A stretch of 64,000 nt of DNA from JANLTX01 sp049840835 (GTDB lineage Bacteria; Armatimonadota; Armatimonadia; Armatimonadales; Armatimonadaceae): contig JASGJG010000017.1 of assembly GCA_049840835.1 (NCBI GenBank), forward strand, positions 62,001-126,000. Reading direction: 5' to 3'. The notes under the pieces were generated by a model. It was not told the origin of the DNA. It did not search any database and worked only from the letters and a program-made list of their open reading frames with translations. Below, piece after piece: positions 34,073 to 43,053 of this stretch (positions within the stretch are counted from its first letter, which is position 1; every line of letters begins with the position of its first letter). Position numbers and translations under genes: made by a program.

Positions 34073-34113
34073 ATCCTGTTTAACAGATAGCAGTAGAGAA
34101 AAGGACACACCAT

Positions 34114-34147
34114 AACGCCCCGGTAAAAGCCGGGGCGTTGTTTATTT
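34114..34147 (+). terminator. rho-independent terminator after pilMNOPQ
   Basis: AACGCCCCGG and CCGGGGCGTT form a 10-bp perfect stem with a short A-rich loop, followed by GTTTATTT. It separates the pilMNOPQ transcript from pilB. Confidence 0.85.
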
Positions 34148-34170
34148 CCTCTACGTTTACCTGCAAATTC

Positions 34171-34187
34171 ATTGGATTATAACCAAT
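34171..34187. promoter_or_regulatory. palindrome in the pilB promoter region
   Basis: ATTGG (34171-34175) and CCAAT (34183-34187) flank an AT-only centre containing TTATAA, between the pilQ terminator and the pilB start. It could be a regulator site overlapping a -10 element. Only position and symmetry support it. Confidence 0.3.
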
Positions 34188-34210
34188 AATCCTGCTGGGA
34201 TGGTACTGTT

Positions 34211-35932
34211 TTGATCGGAACACAAGGCGATAGACTCGGCGAGCTATTCATTGCTCGCGGCCTCATCACCGAGGCAGACCTGATGAGCGCGTTGGAAAAG
34301 CAGAAGCAGCTCGGCGGTAACAAGCCCCTCGGCGAGCTTCTGGTCTCCATGGCCCTCATTACAGAGCGCGACCGCGTGCGCGTGCTGGGAGAGCAGTGGG
34401 GGGTAGAGTATATCGACCTCTCTGAGCGTAGAATCGACAGCGAAATCGCTCAGCTTATCTCGCAGGACCTGGCGCGCCGCTACAAGGTAATCCCTCTGGA
34501 GATAGAGGGCAGCAAGCTGCGAATGGCGATGAAGAATCCCCTGGATATCTTCGCCACCGACGAAATCCGATTAATCACCGGCAAAGAAGTCGTTCCGCTC
34601 ATTGCGACTGAAGAAGACATCATTGTCGCCATCGGTGAGGCGTATAAAGCCACCGCCCAGGCCGTTGAAGATGCCCTCAAGAACTTCGATGACGGCACGA
34701 TCAAGCTGGAGGCCAACACTAAGATCGAGGAGGCCATGGAAGACCTCCTGGCCGCCGCCGATGACACGCCCATCATCAAGATCGCCAACCAGATCATCGC
34801 CCGTGGAATTCAAGACAAAGCGTCGGACATCCATATCGAGCCCGCCAAAGATCAGGTCAAGGTCCGGTACCGCATCGACGGTATTCTATTAGACGGTCTG
34901 ACGGTCCCCAAGAACGCTCAGAGCGCGCTGGTCTCGCGTATCAAGATTATGGCCGACCTGGACATCGCCGAGAAGCGTGCCCCGCAGGATGGCCGTATCT
35001 CCGCCATGATCGAGGGCAAGCAGTTCGACTTTCGTGTGAGCACACTGCCCGCGGTCTTCGGTGAGAAGATCGTTATGCGCGTGCTGGACAAATCCAACAT
35101 CTCCGTGGGTCTGCACAAGCTGGGCCTTCTGCCGCACACGTTCGAGATGTTCGAGTCCATGCTCATGCGCTCGTATGGCATCATATTAGTAACCGGGCCT
35201 ACCGGTTCCGGGAAATCCACCACGCTCTATTCCAGCCTGGCGAAAGTCAACTCGGGTGAGAAGAACATCATCACTATCGAGGACCCGGTGGAGTACGAGC
35301 TTGGCGGTATCACCCAGGTCGGTGTGAACAACCGCGCGGGCATGACCTTCGCAGCGGGCCTCAAGTCTATGCTCCGCCAGGACCCGGACATCATCATGGT
35401 CGGTGAGATGCGAGACAAGGAAACAGCCAATATCGCCATCGAAGCGGCGCTTACCGGCCACTTAGTCTTCTCCACGCTGCACACTAACGATGCCCCCGGC
35501 GCCGTCGGTCGACTTATGGAGATGGGAGTCGAACCGTTTCTTATCGCGTCCGCTACCGTGGGAGTCATGGCCCAGCGCCTTCTCCGACGAGTCTGCGAGA
35601 AGTGCAAGGCGCCCTATGAGCCACCGCGTGATGCGATCAAGCGCCTGGGTATGAACCTGGAAGAGATCGAGCGCAGTAAAGTCACGTTCTTTCGTGGCAA
35701 AGGCTGCGAGATCTGCAAGGGCACCGGCTACAAAGGCCGTGTAGGCTGCTACGAGCTCATGCCAGTGACCGATAAAGTCCGCGAGCTGATTCTGGCCCAC
35801 GCCTCGGCCTACGCCGTGCGTGAAGCCGCTATCGAAGCCGGAATGAAGACGCTCAAAGACGATGCGATGGAGAAAATTCTACTCGGCATGACCACGCTGG
35901 AAGAATCGCTCCGCGTTATTTACTCAGGTTAG
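34211..35932 (+). CDS. pilB: type IV pilus extension ATPase PilB
   Basis: 573 residues from TTG 34211. The N-terminal MshEN domain begins with DRLGELFIARGLITEADL, close to the consensus for c-di-GMP binding. The ATPase core has Walker A GPTGSGKSTTLYSSL, the Asp box (IEDPVEYELGGITQVGVNN), Walker B DPDIIMVGEMRD and the His box TGHLVFSTLHTND. The four-cysteine zinc site is complete (CEKCKAPY, then CEICKGTGYKGRVGC). It powers pilus polymerisation at the inner membrane. pilT and pilC are not in the window. It is followed after 8 nt by grpE-like and dnaK-like genes. Confidence 0.94.
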   Translation: MIGTQGDRLGELFIARGLITEADLMSALEKQKQLGGNKPLGELLVSMALITERDRVRVLGEQWGVEYIDLSERRIDSEIAQLISQDLARRYKVIPLEIEGSKLRMAMKNPLDIFATDEIRLITGKEVVPLIATEEDIIVAIGEAYKATAQAVEDALKNFDDGTIKLEANTKIEEAMEDLLAAADDTPIIKIANQIIARGIQDKASDIHIEPAKDQVKVRYRIDGILLDGLTVPKNAQSALVSRIKIMADLDIAEKRAPQDGRISAMIEGKQFDFRVSTLPAVFGEKIVMRVLDKSNISVGLHKLGLLPHTFEMFESMLMRSYGIILVTGPTGSGKSTTLYSSLAKVNSGEKNIITIEDPVEYELGGITQVGVNNRAGMTFAAGLKSMLRQDPDIIMVGEMRDKETANIAIEAALTGHLVFSTLHTNDAPGAVGRLMEMGVEPFLIASATVGVMAQRLLRRVCEKCKAPYEPPRDAIKRLGMNLEEIERSKVTFFRGKGCEICKGTGYKGRVGCYELMPVTDKVRELILAHASAYAVREAAIEAGMKTLKDDAMEKILLGMTTLEESLRVIYSG

Positions 35933-35940
35933 TCCTAATT

Positions 35941-36453
35941 ATGTCTGTAGAAGTTCAGGGAGAAGATCTTGCCGAGGCGGTAGGGCGCCAGGGCCGCACC
36001 GTGCTGCGCATGGCCGCTGCCGTGGAAGGGCTGACCGGTCAGGCACAGTCGCTAGAGCGCTGGGTGCGAGACACCCTGACTCTGACCCGTGCCCGTGAGC
36101 GAGAGCTAGAAGACGCGCTGGCCTACTCGAAGCAGGAAACCAGCCAGGTTGCCCTGGAGGCGATTCGGATTGTAGATGCGCTGGAGTGGGCACGCGATGC
36201 CGCAAAAGCGCGCAAAGATGAGGAAGCGCTTGCTTTATTCGATACGGCACGCCAGGACTGCATCCGCCGATTGGCGGCAGTCGGAGTGACGGAGATCCCC
36301 ACCGAAGGGGAGTTCGATGGCAGGCTCCATGAGAGTTTAGGAGTGCGCAAAACAAAAAAGGTACCGCAGTACCATATTGTCTCTGTGGCGCGACGCGGCT
36401 GGTTACGCGGCAGCGACGTGCTACGGCGCGCTCAGGTTGAAACGGCGGCATGA
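35941..36453 (+). CDS. GrpE-like nucleotide exchange factor
   Basis: 170 residues: an N-terminal helical region predicted to form a coiled coil (about 1-75), then a GrpE-like C-terminal beta domain. The latter shows RRLAAVGVTEIPTEGEFDGRLHES, matching the GrpE pattern LxxxGVxxIxxxGxxFDPxxHEA, and ends VARRGWLRGSDVLRRAQVETA, matching the GrpE close GYxxxxxVLRPAxVxV. Divergent overall, so a dedicated paralogue is likely rather than the housekeeping GrpE. It starts 8 nt after pilB and overlaps the dnaK-like gene by 4 nt, so the three are cotranscribed and the two chaperone genes coupled. Confidence 0.75.
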   Translation: MSVEVQGEDLAEAVGRQGRTVLRMAAAVEGLTGQAQSLERWVRDTLTLTRARERELEDALAYSKQETSQVALEAIRIVDALEWARDAAKARKDEEALALFDTARQDCIRRLAAVGVTEIPTEGEFDGRLHESLGVRKTKKVPQYHIVSVARRGWLRGSDVLRRAQVETAA

Positions 36454-38177
36454 ACGACGCACTGGAAGGCAAAACCGAAGAACAGATTCGCTCGATGGCC
36501 GCTATCGGAATCGACCTGGGTACCTCCACGTCTGCCATAGCGATTCTCGACGAAGAGGGCAAGCCCTACTTAGTCTCCGATGAGAACGGCGACTTCATCG
36601 TGCCGTCTATCGTGCAGGCGCATGAGGGCGAGCTTATCGTCGGGTCCGTTGCCAAAGCCGGTGCTCTCACCTTCCACGACAAAACCGCTATCGAAGTCAA
36701 GCGCCTCATGGGCACAGGCGAGACCGTAAAGCTCGGCAAGCGCATCATGTTCCCCGAGGAAGTCTCGGCCCAGATTCTCAAGCACCTGAAAGGGTGCGCC
36801 GAGATGCGCCTGAACCGAAACGTGACGGATATCGTATTAACCGTTCCTGCCCGGTTTGAGAACGCCGCACGAGAAGCCACCAAGAAGGCCGCCGAGCTTG
36901 CAGGCCTGAATGTCCTGCGCCTTATCCACGAGCCGACAGCGGCAGCCCTGACCTACGGCCTGGACCACCTGAAAGAGAACCAGCGCGTGCTGGTATTCGA
37001 CTTCGGTGGGGGCACGCTCGATGTGACCGTGCTGGAGATGTTCGAGGGCATCTTAGATGTCAAGACCAGCGTGGGCGACGATAAACTGGGCGGCAAGGAC
37101 ATCGATGACACGATTATCGAGATAATCCGGGAGCGCTACGCCAAAGAGAACGGCAAGAAACTCCCCACTGCCTCCAAGGACCGCAAGATAGCGCAGATGC
37201 TCAAAGAGGAAGCCGAGCGCGTGAAAAAGCTGCTTTCCTTTGAAGAGTCGGTCACGATCAACCTGCCCTACCTCACCGAGACCGGCGGCATCTCGTTCCC
37301 CTTCAACCGAGAGGAGCTGGATGCGCTTCTGGAGAGCCTGCTCATGCGGGCCATGTCTCTCACCAACGAAGCGCTGGCCCGTGCCCGCCTGCGCTGGGAT
37401 GAAGTCGATGTCGTGCTGCCCATCGGTGGCTCGTCACGCATTCCCCTGTTCCGCCGCGCTCTGGAGTTCGCCTCTGGCAAACCGCTACACGAAGGTGTCA
37501 ACCCCGATGAAGCCGTGGCCATGGGTGCGGCTATCGCAGCAGGTATCGAGCTAAACACCTACGCCGAGCAGCAGAAGCAGATCATGGTGCTGGATGTAAG
37601 TCCACACCGCCTGGGTGTGGCCGCCATTAAACAGGTCGGCCCCAGCCAGTACATCAGCGACTACTTCAGCGAGCTGATTCCCAAAGATGCCAAGCTGCCA
37701 TCGCTCTCTAGAAGGCAGTACCGCACGCTCTCGGATGGCGGCGAAGCAATTGTGATTCAGATCTACGAAGCCGCCACCGGCAGCAACCTCTGCCGCGACC
37801 ACCGGCTGATTTCGGAGATGCCCCTGCGCTCTCTTTCCTCTAGCATGAAAGACGAGCAGGTACAGGTGGACTTCTCGTACACCATGGATGGCATGCTGGA
37901 AGTGATTGCCCGCTATGTCTCCGCTCCCATGGTGAATGTAGAGGGCAAGTTTATGCTGGAAGCGCCGGTCGAAAAAGACTGGCGTACCATGCGCCTCGCC
38001 GAGATGTGCGCCCCGCTCTTAGGCCAGGCCGAGCGCGTGCTGGGGGAACAGCCCGATGCGGCCCAGATCGTGGAAGACGCCGCTCAATCCCTGAAACGCG
38101 CCATCCTCACCGACGACGAAGACGAAGTCCGCCGCCATCTGGATTTGCTCACAGACGCCCTCTTCGAGGTGATTTAG
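36450..38177 (+). CDS. DnaK-like Hsp70 chaperone in the pilB operon
   Basis: 575 residues, shorter than the usual 610-640. The nucleotide-binding domain is intact: AIGIDLGTSTSAIAIL (phosphate 1), RLIHEPTAAALTYGL, VLVFDFGGGTLDVTVLE (phosphate 2) and LPIGGSSRIPLFRRAL (adenosine). The substrate-binding region is recognisable but divergent (LDVSPHRLGVAAI, TLSDGGEAIVIQIYEA, LISEMPLRSLSSS), and the lid and Gly-rich acidic tail are reduced. It begins in an ATGA overlap with the grpE-like gene. Being downstream of pilB, it may assist pilus assembly or regulation, as the Hsp70-like SglK and Stk proteins do in Myxococcus motility (analogy only). No dnaJ is adjacent. Confidence 0.88.
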   Translation: MNDALEGKTEEQIRSMAAIGIDLGTSTSAIAILDEEGKPYLVSDENGDFIVPSIVQAHEGELIVGSVAKAGALTFHDKTAIEVKRLMGTGETVKLGKRIMFPEEVSAQILKHLKGCAEMRLNRNVTDIVLTVPARFENAAREATKKAAELAGLNVLRLIHEPTAAALTYGLDHLKENQRVLVFDFGGGTLDVTVLEMFEGILDVKTSVGDDKLGGKDIDDTIIEIIRERYAKENGKKLPTASKDRKIAQMLKEEAERVKKLLSFEESVTINLPYLTETGGISFPFNREELDALLESLLMRAMSLTNEALARARLRWDEVDVVLPIGGSSRIPLFRRALEFASGKPLHEGVNPDEAVAMGAAIAAGIELNTYAEQQKQIMVLDVSPHRLGVAAIKQVGPSQYISDYFSELIPKDAKLPSLSRRQYRTLSDGGEAIVIQIYEAATGSNLCRDHRLISEMPLRSLSSSMKDEQVQVDFSYTMDGMLEVIARYVSAPMVNVEGKFMLEAPVEKDWRTMRLAEMCAPLLGQAERVLGEQPDAAQIVEDAAQSLKRAILTDDEDEVRRHLDLLTDALFEVI

Positions 38178-38241
38178 GAAAGTGTCCCCTCTTGAACCGC
38201 CACTAGGCGGAACAAACTCTCAGGTTTCCGTATACTGACGT

Positions 38242-39533
38242 TCACCACCACCAGCGATAGAAGGACCTGGGATCGAGACTTTTACCAGCAAGCAAGTCGC
38301 CTGAAGGGAACTGCCCAGGCTGCTTCTTTGCCTCCGGCGTGAACGTCTTCCCGCCATCATCCTTAGCATCTGGTCCCACGCTCCACAGCGTGCCATCCGG
38401 CTTATAGCGTAGCGGCGCGCGAACTGGAGAGAATGGGTCTACCGGCACGGCTTTCAGATACCCCGCAGAAACCAATTTTCCCAACGACCGAGGAGGAGCG
38501 CCATACTCGCGCTCATAGGCGTACCGGGCAAGAGAGGTACGCAGCAGCGCACATTGTGCACGGTTGAAGTACTCCGCCATCTCAAAATTGCGATATCCCG
38601 CAATGCTATAACCTGTCTCCAAGATATGATCCGGCCTATCCGGATGCCAAGGGCTATCGAAGCGAGCCTGAGCACGCCTCACGCAGTCATCGCAGGAATA
38701 CGCTACCCACTGAGGACCATAGTAGACCGCCTGCGCCCGTCGCCAGAAATCACGAAAATCACTCTTGTGCTCCGCCTGGCCTGTAGGCGGTTCTGCCTCG
38801 GCGGTGCTATCTACCGTCATTTTCTCCCAGGCGTACACCGGCCCTGCCCGAAATAACGAGAGCTCATCTTTGAAGTTATCGGCCTGCAGCTCCACACGCA
38901 GGCTTTCCGCCAGGGGCCAGCGGCGCGCCTCTATTCGCTCCAGTCGCGTCACTGCTGCGCGTGCTGTCTTCACCTCTACAATCCCGGTCAGAAACCAGGC
39001 CAGCTGCCCCCCCTTCGTCTCATACTCACTTCCATCTTGGCGGTCCTCAAAATTGCCCCCGCGTGGCACCATGACCCCGACCTCTATACAATCCAGAGCG
39101 CACCGCATAGCTTCACTCAAGTTACCTGATTCCGTGTAGGTCTTAGCCGCGAACTCAGAGCCAGCCTGGAGTGGGGATAGTAGTCACGAAGGTTGCTGTG
39201 AGGGTAGGATGGGTTGGTGTTCCGTGGCACCAGATACTCTTGCGTAAGTGCCTCACGAGTCTTTTCCAGGCAGGGTTTGTTCGCAGCAAGCAGCTTCTGG
39301 TGCATGGCTAGCGGCATACTTCTCCCAAAAAAGTAGGTCTTCCCCTCCAAGCGATAGCACTGAAGGTCTTTCGCTTGCTCCAGCGTGTCGAACCCATTGG
39401 GCGAAGGGAGCGGCGGGTCCGGAGGCAGTACTAGCGGCGCCACATAATGACTCTGATACCAGAGCATAGTTGTACCTCCCAGCACCGTGAGCGTGAGAGC
39501 AGTCCCTACAGCGAAGCGTTTGAAGCGGCTCAT
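38242..39533 (-). pseudogene. hypothetical membrane-anchored protein, apparently frameshifted
   Basis: Two abutting minus-strand frames: ATG 39533 to stop 39117 (138 residues) and TTG 39120 to 38242 (292 residues). The first begins with a signal-anchor (GTALTLTVLGGTTMLWYQSHY). The second frame stays open upstream of its TTG, reading SEFAAKTYTESGNLSEAMRC, which continues naturally from YPHSRLA in the first frame. A one-base deletion near 39155-39165 would explain this. The C-terminal end (YLKAVPVDPFSP, LRYKPDGTLWSVGPDAKDDGG) resembles the product-like tails of proteins common in Armatimonadota and Planctomycetes. Alternatively, two genes are coupled by a TTGA overlap. Function unknown. Confidence 0.55.
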
Positions 39534-39676
39534 ACGAGAATAACCTCTAAAATCTTTACATTAGGATAGTAAAATTCGCCCCAGGCTTCATATCTACCTT
39601 CAGCGCCTCTTTCCATGCTGTGAAAGTAAGAAGGAGCCGTTCTTTCCCATGGAGAACTGCACGGATAAGGTGAGCC

Positions 39677-41731
39677 ATGCGACAGAGAGTATTCTTACTG
39701 AGCACAGCGATTCTTGTGCCGTTTCTCGTTAGTTGTGGTGGTGGCGGAGGCAGCGAGGGCCTTTCTGGGGTGCTGAACGTTGCTTCATTCGTCATTCCTG
39801 CCGGGGAAACCCGAACGGTCACGGGCGACCTGGTAGTGAACTCCGTGGCAGACTTGGTGATCGAGGGTGAGCTCAAGGTAACTCCGGGGGCACGGGTGGC
39901 GCTCTACTCCGAGGGCGATGTGAATATACACGGTCCTATCAGCACGGCACCGGGGCGTGCCAGGGGTTCCCGACAGAGCGAACGTCCCGCCGACCTGATT
40001 ATGGCCGGGGACAATATAGTGATTACAGAGAAAAGCCACCCCTTTGTTATCGAGCTTGCCGATACAGGGGCATCCATTTACATCACCACGCTGTCAGAGG
40101 CCGGAAAGATCGATATTTCCCAGGACCTCGTGACCAAGCCTGGCAAGGATGCGACCTCGCGCGATACTGTTGGTGGCCCAGGGGGCAGCATCCACATCGG
40201 TAACGATACTGCCGCTCTTGAGGCGCAGGTCGATGGCAAGCTGAACGCCACCAAGCCAAGGACCGTCACTGTCACCTCCACGCTGACCACCGGGCGCGGG
40301 GGGCACGGATTCACCGATAACACCGGGGCTGTCCTGGAAGATGGACTGGTGGTCGCATGCACCGGTGGTGGCAGTGGTGGATCTGTCTTTATCGACTCCA
40401 ATCGAGAAACCCCGCCGATCCTGCGCCGGGAACAGGTGGTTCTGGGACATGGGGGAAATGCAGGAAGCTGCGGCAGCGCAGGAGCGCCAGTTCGCGGTAA
40501 GTCGGGGACGAGCGCGGGGGAAGCGGGCCAGTCCGTTTCCGTGGATCTGGGCGCAGAGGGATATGGTGGTCAGCTGTTTCGGAGAGCGACCGCTGTGGAA
40601 CATGGTGCCGAGAGGGGGCTTCAGGGGAACGTATTTGCTGCGGCAGGTAATGGCGGCCCCGGAGGCAGGGGCGGCGATACAACGGTTAAGGTCGCGGTCA
40701 TACCTCAGGGGGAAACCATTCCCAGTCAGGTACACCTGGAAGACGGCGGCAACGGTGGGACTGCCACCCAGCAATTTCAGAACGGCGGGAAAGGCGGCAA
40801 TGTCACCATTGAGGTGTTTGGGACGCAGCAAGCCCCCGCCACGCACGCGGTGACGCTGAAGAACTACGCCAACGGCGCAGCAGGGTTCAGTGGCTGCTCG
40901 GTCTCTCCGACCAATCCCGGCTCCAGCGGCGGAGCCGGAGGCGACCTCACGGCCCCACTTTCCGTAGGTATCAATGTGCAGGACAGCTTTCGCGGGGGGC
41001 GTGCCGCGGACGGCGACCCACCCGGAGTAAAGGGGGCGGGCGGCACTCTCTCCAGGGATGGCTCACGCTACCCTGACGGTCAGGTGGGTGTGGCCTGTGG
41101 CGCGGCCAGCACGATCAGCTTCTCCGAAACAGAGGTAAGCCTGTTCACCAACGAGGAGAAGCAGGTCACCCTCACCCGCACCGGACCACTGGCACAGGCG
41201 ATTCGACCGATACAGGTGACCATTCGCAGCCAGGACGGCGGCGTGGCCAACATTCGCAACCCGATAGACAACACCATCGCCAAGAGCCATACGATTCTGT
41301 GGCAACCGGGTCACGCTTCGCTGACCCTGAAGATCGTGGGAGGCGTGTACATCCACAACGACCCGGACATCGAGGCGGTGATTGTAGACAGCCAGTTCGG
41401 CGGCATCCAGACCACCCTGGAAGTCATCAACAGCCAGCGCCTGACCACCGGAGTCGAACTTCAGACAGTCGGCGGCACCCGGATACCCGCCGGGACGGTT
41501 CTCACCAACGTTCCCGATGGCGGAGGGCACATCAGTGGCATCGTGGTCACGCCCCCGAATTCCGCCTGCTCCAGCTGGCATGGCGTACCCCGAGGTGGCA
41601 GTAGCAGCAGCGGCGTGACCGTAGATGGCGAATCCGTCTCTGCTCTAACAGACGACCCGTGCGGCTACGGCCTGGTCATTCAGCCCACAGGTCCAACCGA
41701 CCGCACCCGAAGCGCCCCTGGACCGAGATAG
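39677..41731 (+). CDS. glycine-rich secreted lipoprotein
   Basis: 684 residues. The N-terminus is a lipoprotein signal (LSTAILVPFLVSCGGGGGS; lipobox LVSC, Cys20). A beta-helix-like start (LVVNSVADLVIEGELKVTPGARVALYSEGDVNIHG) is followed by many Gly-rich turns (GGPGGSIHIGND, GNGGPGGRGGD, GGKGGNVTIEV) and a Calx-beta-like region (SFSETEVSLFTNEEKQVTLTR). Few cysteines occur; the protein looks like an outer-surface structural or adhesive protein. AAGGTGAG precedes ATG 39677. It is divergent from the frameshifted hypothetical gene. Family not recognised. Confidence 0.72.
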   Translation: MRQRVFLLSTAILVPFLVSCGGGGGSEGLSGVLNVASFVIPAGETRTVTGDLVVNSVADLVIEGELKVTPGARVALYSEGDVNIHGPISTAPGRARGSRQSERPADLIMAGDNIVITEKSHPFVIELADTGASIYITTLSEAGKIDISQDLVTKPGKDATSRDTVGGPGGSIHIGNDTAALEAQVDGKLNATKPRTVTVTSTLTTGRGGHGFTDNTGAVLEDGLVVACTGGGSGGSVFIDSNRETPPILRREQVVLGHGGNAGSCGSAGAPVRGKSGTSAGEAGQSVSVDLGAEGYGGQLFRRATAVEHGAERGLQGNVFAAAGNGGPGGRGGDTTVKVAVIPQGETIPSQVHLEDGGNGGTATQQFQNGGKGGNVTIEVFGTQQAPATHAVTLKNYANGAAGFSGCSVSPTNPGSSGGAGGDLTAPLSVGINVQDSFRGGRAADGDPPGVKGAGGTLSRDGSRYPDGQVGVACGAASTISFSETEVSLFTNEEKQVTLTRTGPLAQAIRPIQVTIRSQDGGVANIRNPIDNTIAKSHTILWQPGHASLTLKIVGGVYIHNDPDIEAVIVDSQFGGIQTTLEVINSQRLTTGVELQTVGGTRIPAGTVLTNVPDGGGHISGIVVTPPNSACSSWHGVPRGGSSSSGVTVDGESVSALTDDPCGYGLVIQPTGPTDRTRSAPGPR

Positions 41732-41835
41732 AGCACGAGGCACTGTAGAAACCTGCACTACCAGCAGGTAACGCCTTTACTATCGTTGCATCCCGTCACA
41801 TACGGCCCCGATACATCAGGCAAGCGGTGTGTTAT

Positions 41836-41871
41836 CCCTCTTCCCCCCGAAGGGGTCTTCTGGGAAGAGGG
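41836..41871. repeat. short inverted repeat upstream of the pdh operon
   Basis: CCCTCTTCCC and GGGAAGAGGG flank a centre containing CCCCGAAGGGG. It lies in the 320-bp gap between the lipoprotein and pdhA. The remaining gap sequence up to 41835 shows only a small ACCTGC/GCAGGT hairpin at 41751-41769. Confidence 0.6.
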
Positions 41872-41962
41872 ACGAGCGAGCGAAGCGAGACTCAAGGGAG
41901 ATGGCTTCCCCCTTCCCAAATGGCCCAAATCTTGCCGGTAGAAAGCAAACGGAAGGGTAGGG

Positions 41963-41968
41963 TATACT
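41963..41968 (+). promoter_or_regulatory. -10 box of the pyruvate dehydrogenase operon
   Basis: TATACT, 85 nt upstream of pdhA, with no clear -35. A stem-loop follows at once. Confidence 0.4.
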
Positions 41969-41977
41969 ACTTCCGCA

Positions 41978-41999
41978 ACGGGGGCGTATTAGCCCCCGT
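41978..41999 (+). promoter_or_regulatory. stem-loop at the 5' end of the pdh leader
   Basis: ACGGGGGC (41978-41985) and GCCCCCGT (41992-41999) form a perfect 8-bp stem with a 6-nt GTATTA loop, starting about 10 nt after the -10 box. No T-run follows. It could stabilise the transcript end or be a regulatory structure. Confidence 0.45.
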
Positions 42000-42053
42000 A
42001 TCCTATGTCTGAAGGCCGCAATCAAACGCGGCATGGGAGAAGAGCGAAGCGAC

Positions 42054-43052
42054 ATGGCGAAAAAAGCCACCTTCGATAAGGCGAAGTATCTCCACTTCTA
42101 CGAACAAATGGTCCATATCCGTGAGTTCGAAGAAGAGTGTCTGAGAGCATTCCAGCGCGGTAACCACGGTATCGGCGGCTACCTGCACCTCTATTCCGGC
42201 GAAGAGGCTATCGCTGTCGGAATCATCGGGGCTCTGGAATTAGATAAGGGTGACTGCTTCATCGGGCACTATCGCGACCATGGCTATGCGCTCGCGGCGG
42301 GCAGCGCGCCCGGCCCGGTCATGGCCGAGATCTGCGGCAAGTACACCGGGTGCTCCAAGGGCAAGGGCGGCTCCATGCACATCTGCGATGCGGAGAAGGG
42401 CTTCTATGGAGGCTACGGTATCGTCGGCGGCAACGTGCCTATCGCTCTGGGCCTGGCCTATGCGCAGAAGTACCGCCAGCAGGCTGCCGTGAGTGTCTGC
42501 TTCTTCGGCGATGGTTCCATGAACCAGGGCGCGTTTCACGAGACCCTGAACATGTGCCAGCTCTACAAAGTCCCTGCGCTGTTCGTGTTAGAGAACAACG
42601 GTTACGCCATGGGTACGAGTATCGAGCGCTCCCATGCGAATACCGACCTCACCGAGCGTGTGGCCAGCTACAACATGAACCGCAAGCGGATCGATGGCCA
42701 GAACATCGTGACCGTTCATGAAGAAGCCAAGCAGATCATCGAAGACATGAAGAAGAACCCGGCTCCGTTCTTCTTAGAGTGCGATACGTACCGGTTCCAC
42801 GGACACGGCGCCGCCGATGAGGCCAAGCAGACCGTGGTGTACCGCACCCGCGCCGAGATCGAAGAGGCCAAGGCAAACCGTGACCCGATTGCTATCGCGG
42901 CTGACCTTCTGCTGAAGAACGGGACGCTGACCGATGCGCTGATTGTGAAGATTCACGATGAGGCCGTGGTCGCCGCGAAGGCTGCCATGCAGTTCTCCGA
43001 CGATTCCCCGGTACCCCCCGCCGACGAGCTTCTCAAGGACGTTTACATTTAA
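42054..43052 (+). CDS. pdhA: pyruvate dehydrogenase E1 component, alpha subunit
   Basis: 332 residues from ATG 42054 (MAKKATFDKAKYLHFYEQMV); an in-frame ATG at 42033 lacks a ribosome binding site. Thiamine-diphosphate-binding motif GDGSMNQGAFHETLNMCQLYKVPALFVLENN is clear, as are HYRDHGYALAAG and the phosphorylation-loop region YRFHGHGAADE. E1alpha with E1beta decarboxylates pyruvate and passes the acetyl group to the E2 lipoyl arm. First gene of pdhA-pdhB-E2; pdhB starts 1 nt after its stop. Confidence 0.93.
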   Translation: MAKKATFDKAKYLHFYEQMVHIREFEEECLRAFQRGNHGIGGYLHLYSGEEAIAVGIIGALELDKGDCFIGHYRDHGYALAAGSAPGPVMAEICGKYTGCSKGKGGSMHICDAEKGFYGGYGIVGGNVPIALGLAYAQKYRQQAAVSVCFFGDGSMNQGAFHETLNMCQLYKVPALFVLENNGYAMGTSIERSHANTDLTERVASYNMNRKRIDGQNIVTVHEEAKQIIEDMKKNPAPFFLECDTYRFHGHGAADEAKQTVVYRTRAEIEEAKANRDPIAIAADLLLKNGTLTDALIVKIHDEAVVAAKAAMQFSDDSPVPPADELLKDVYI

Positions 43053-43053
43053 T

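Noticed and set aside
42958..43053. Long N-terminal extension of E1beta
   Set aside because: It overlaps E1alpha, and MAKLRYIDALAQ at 43054 is the conserved start.
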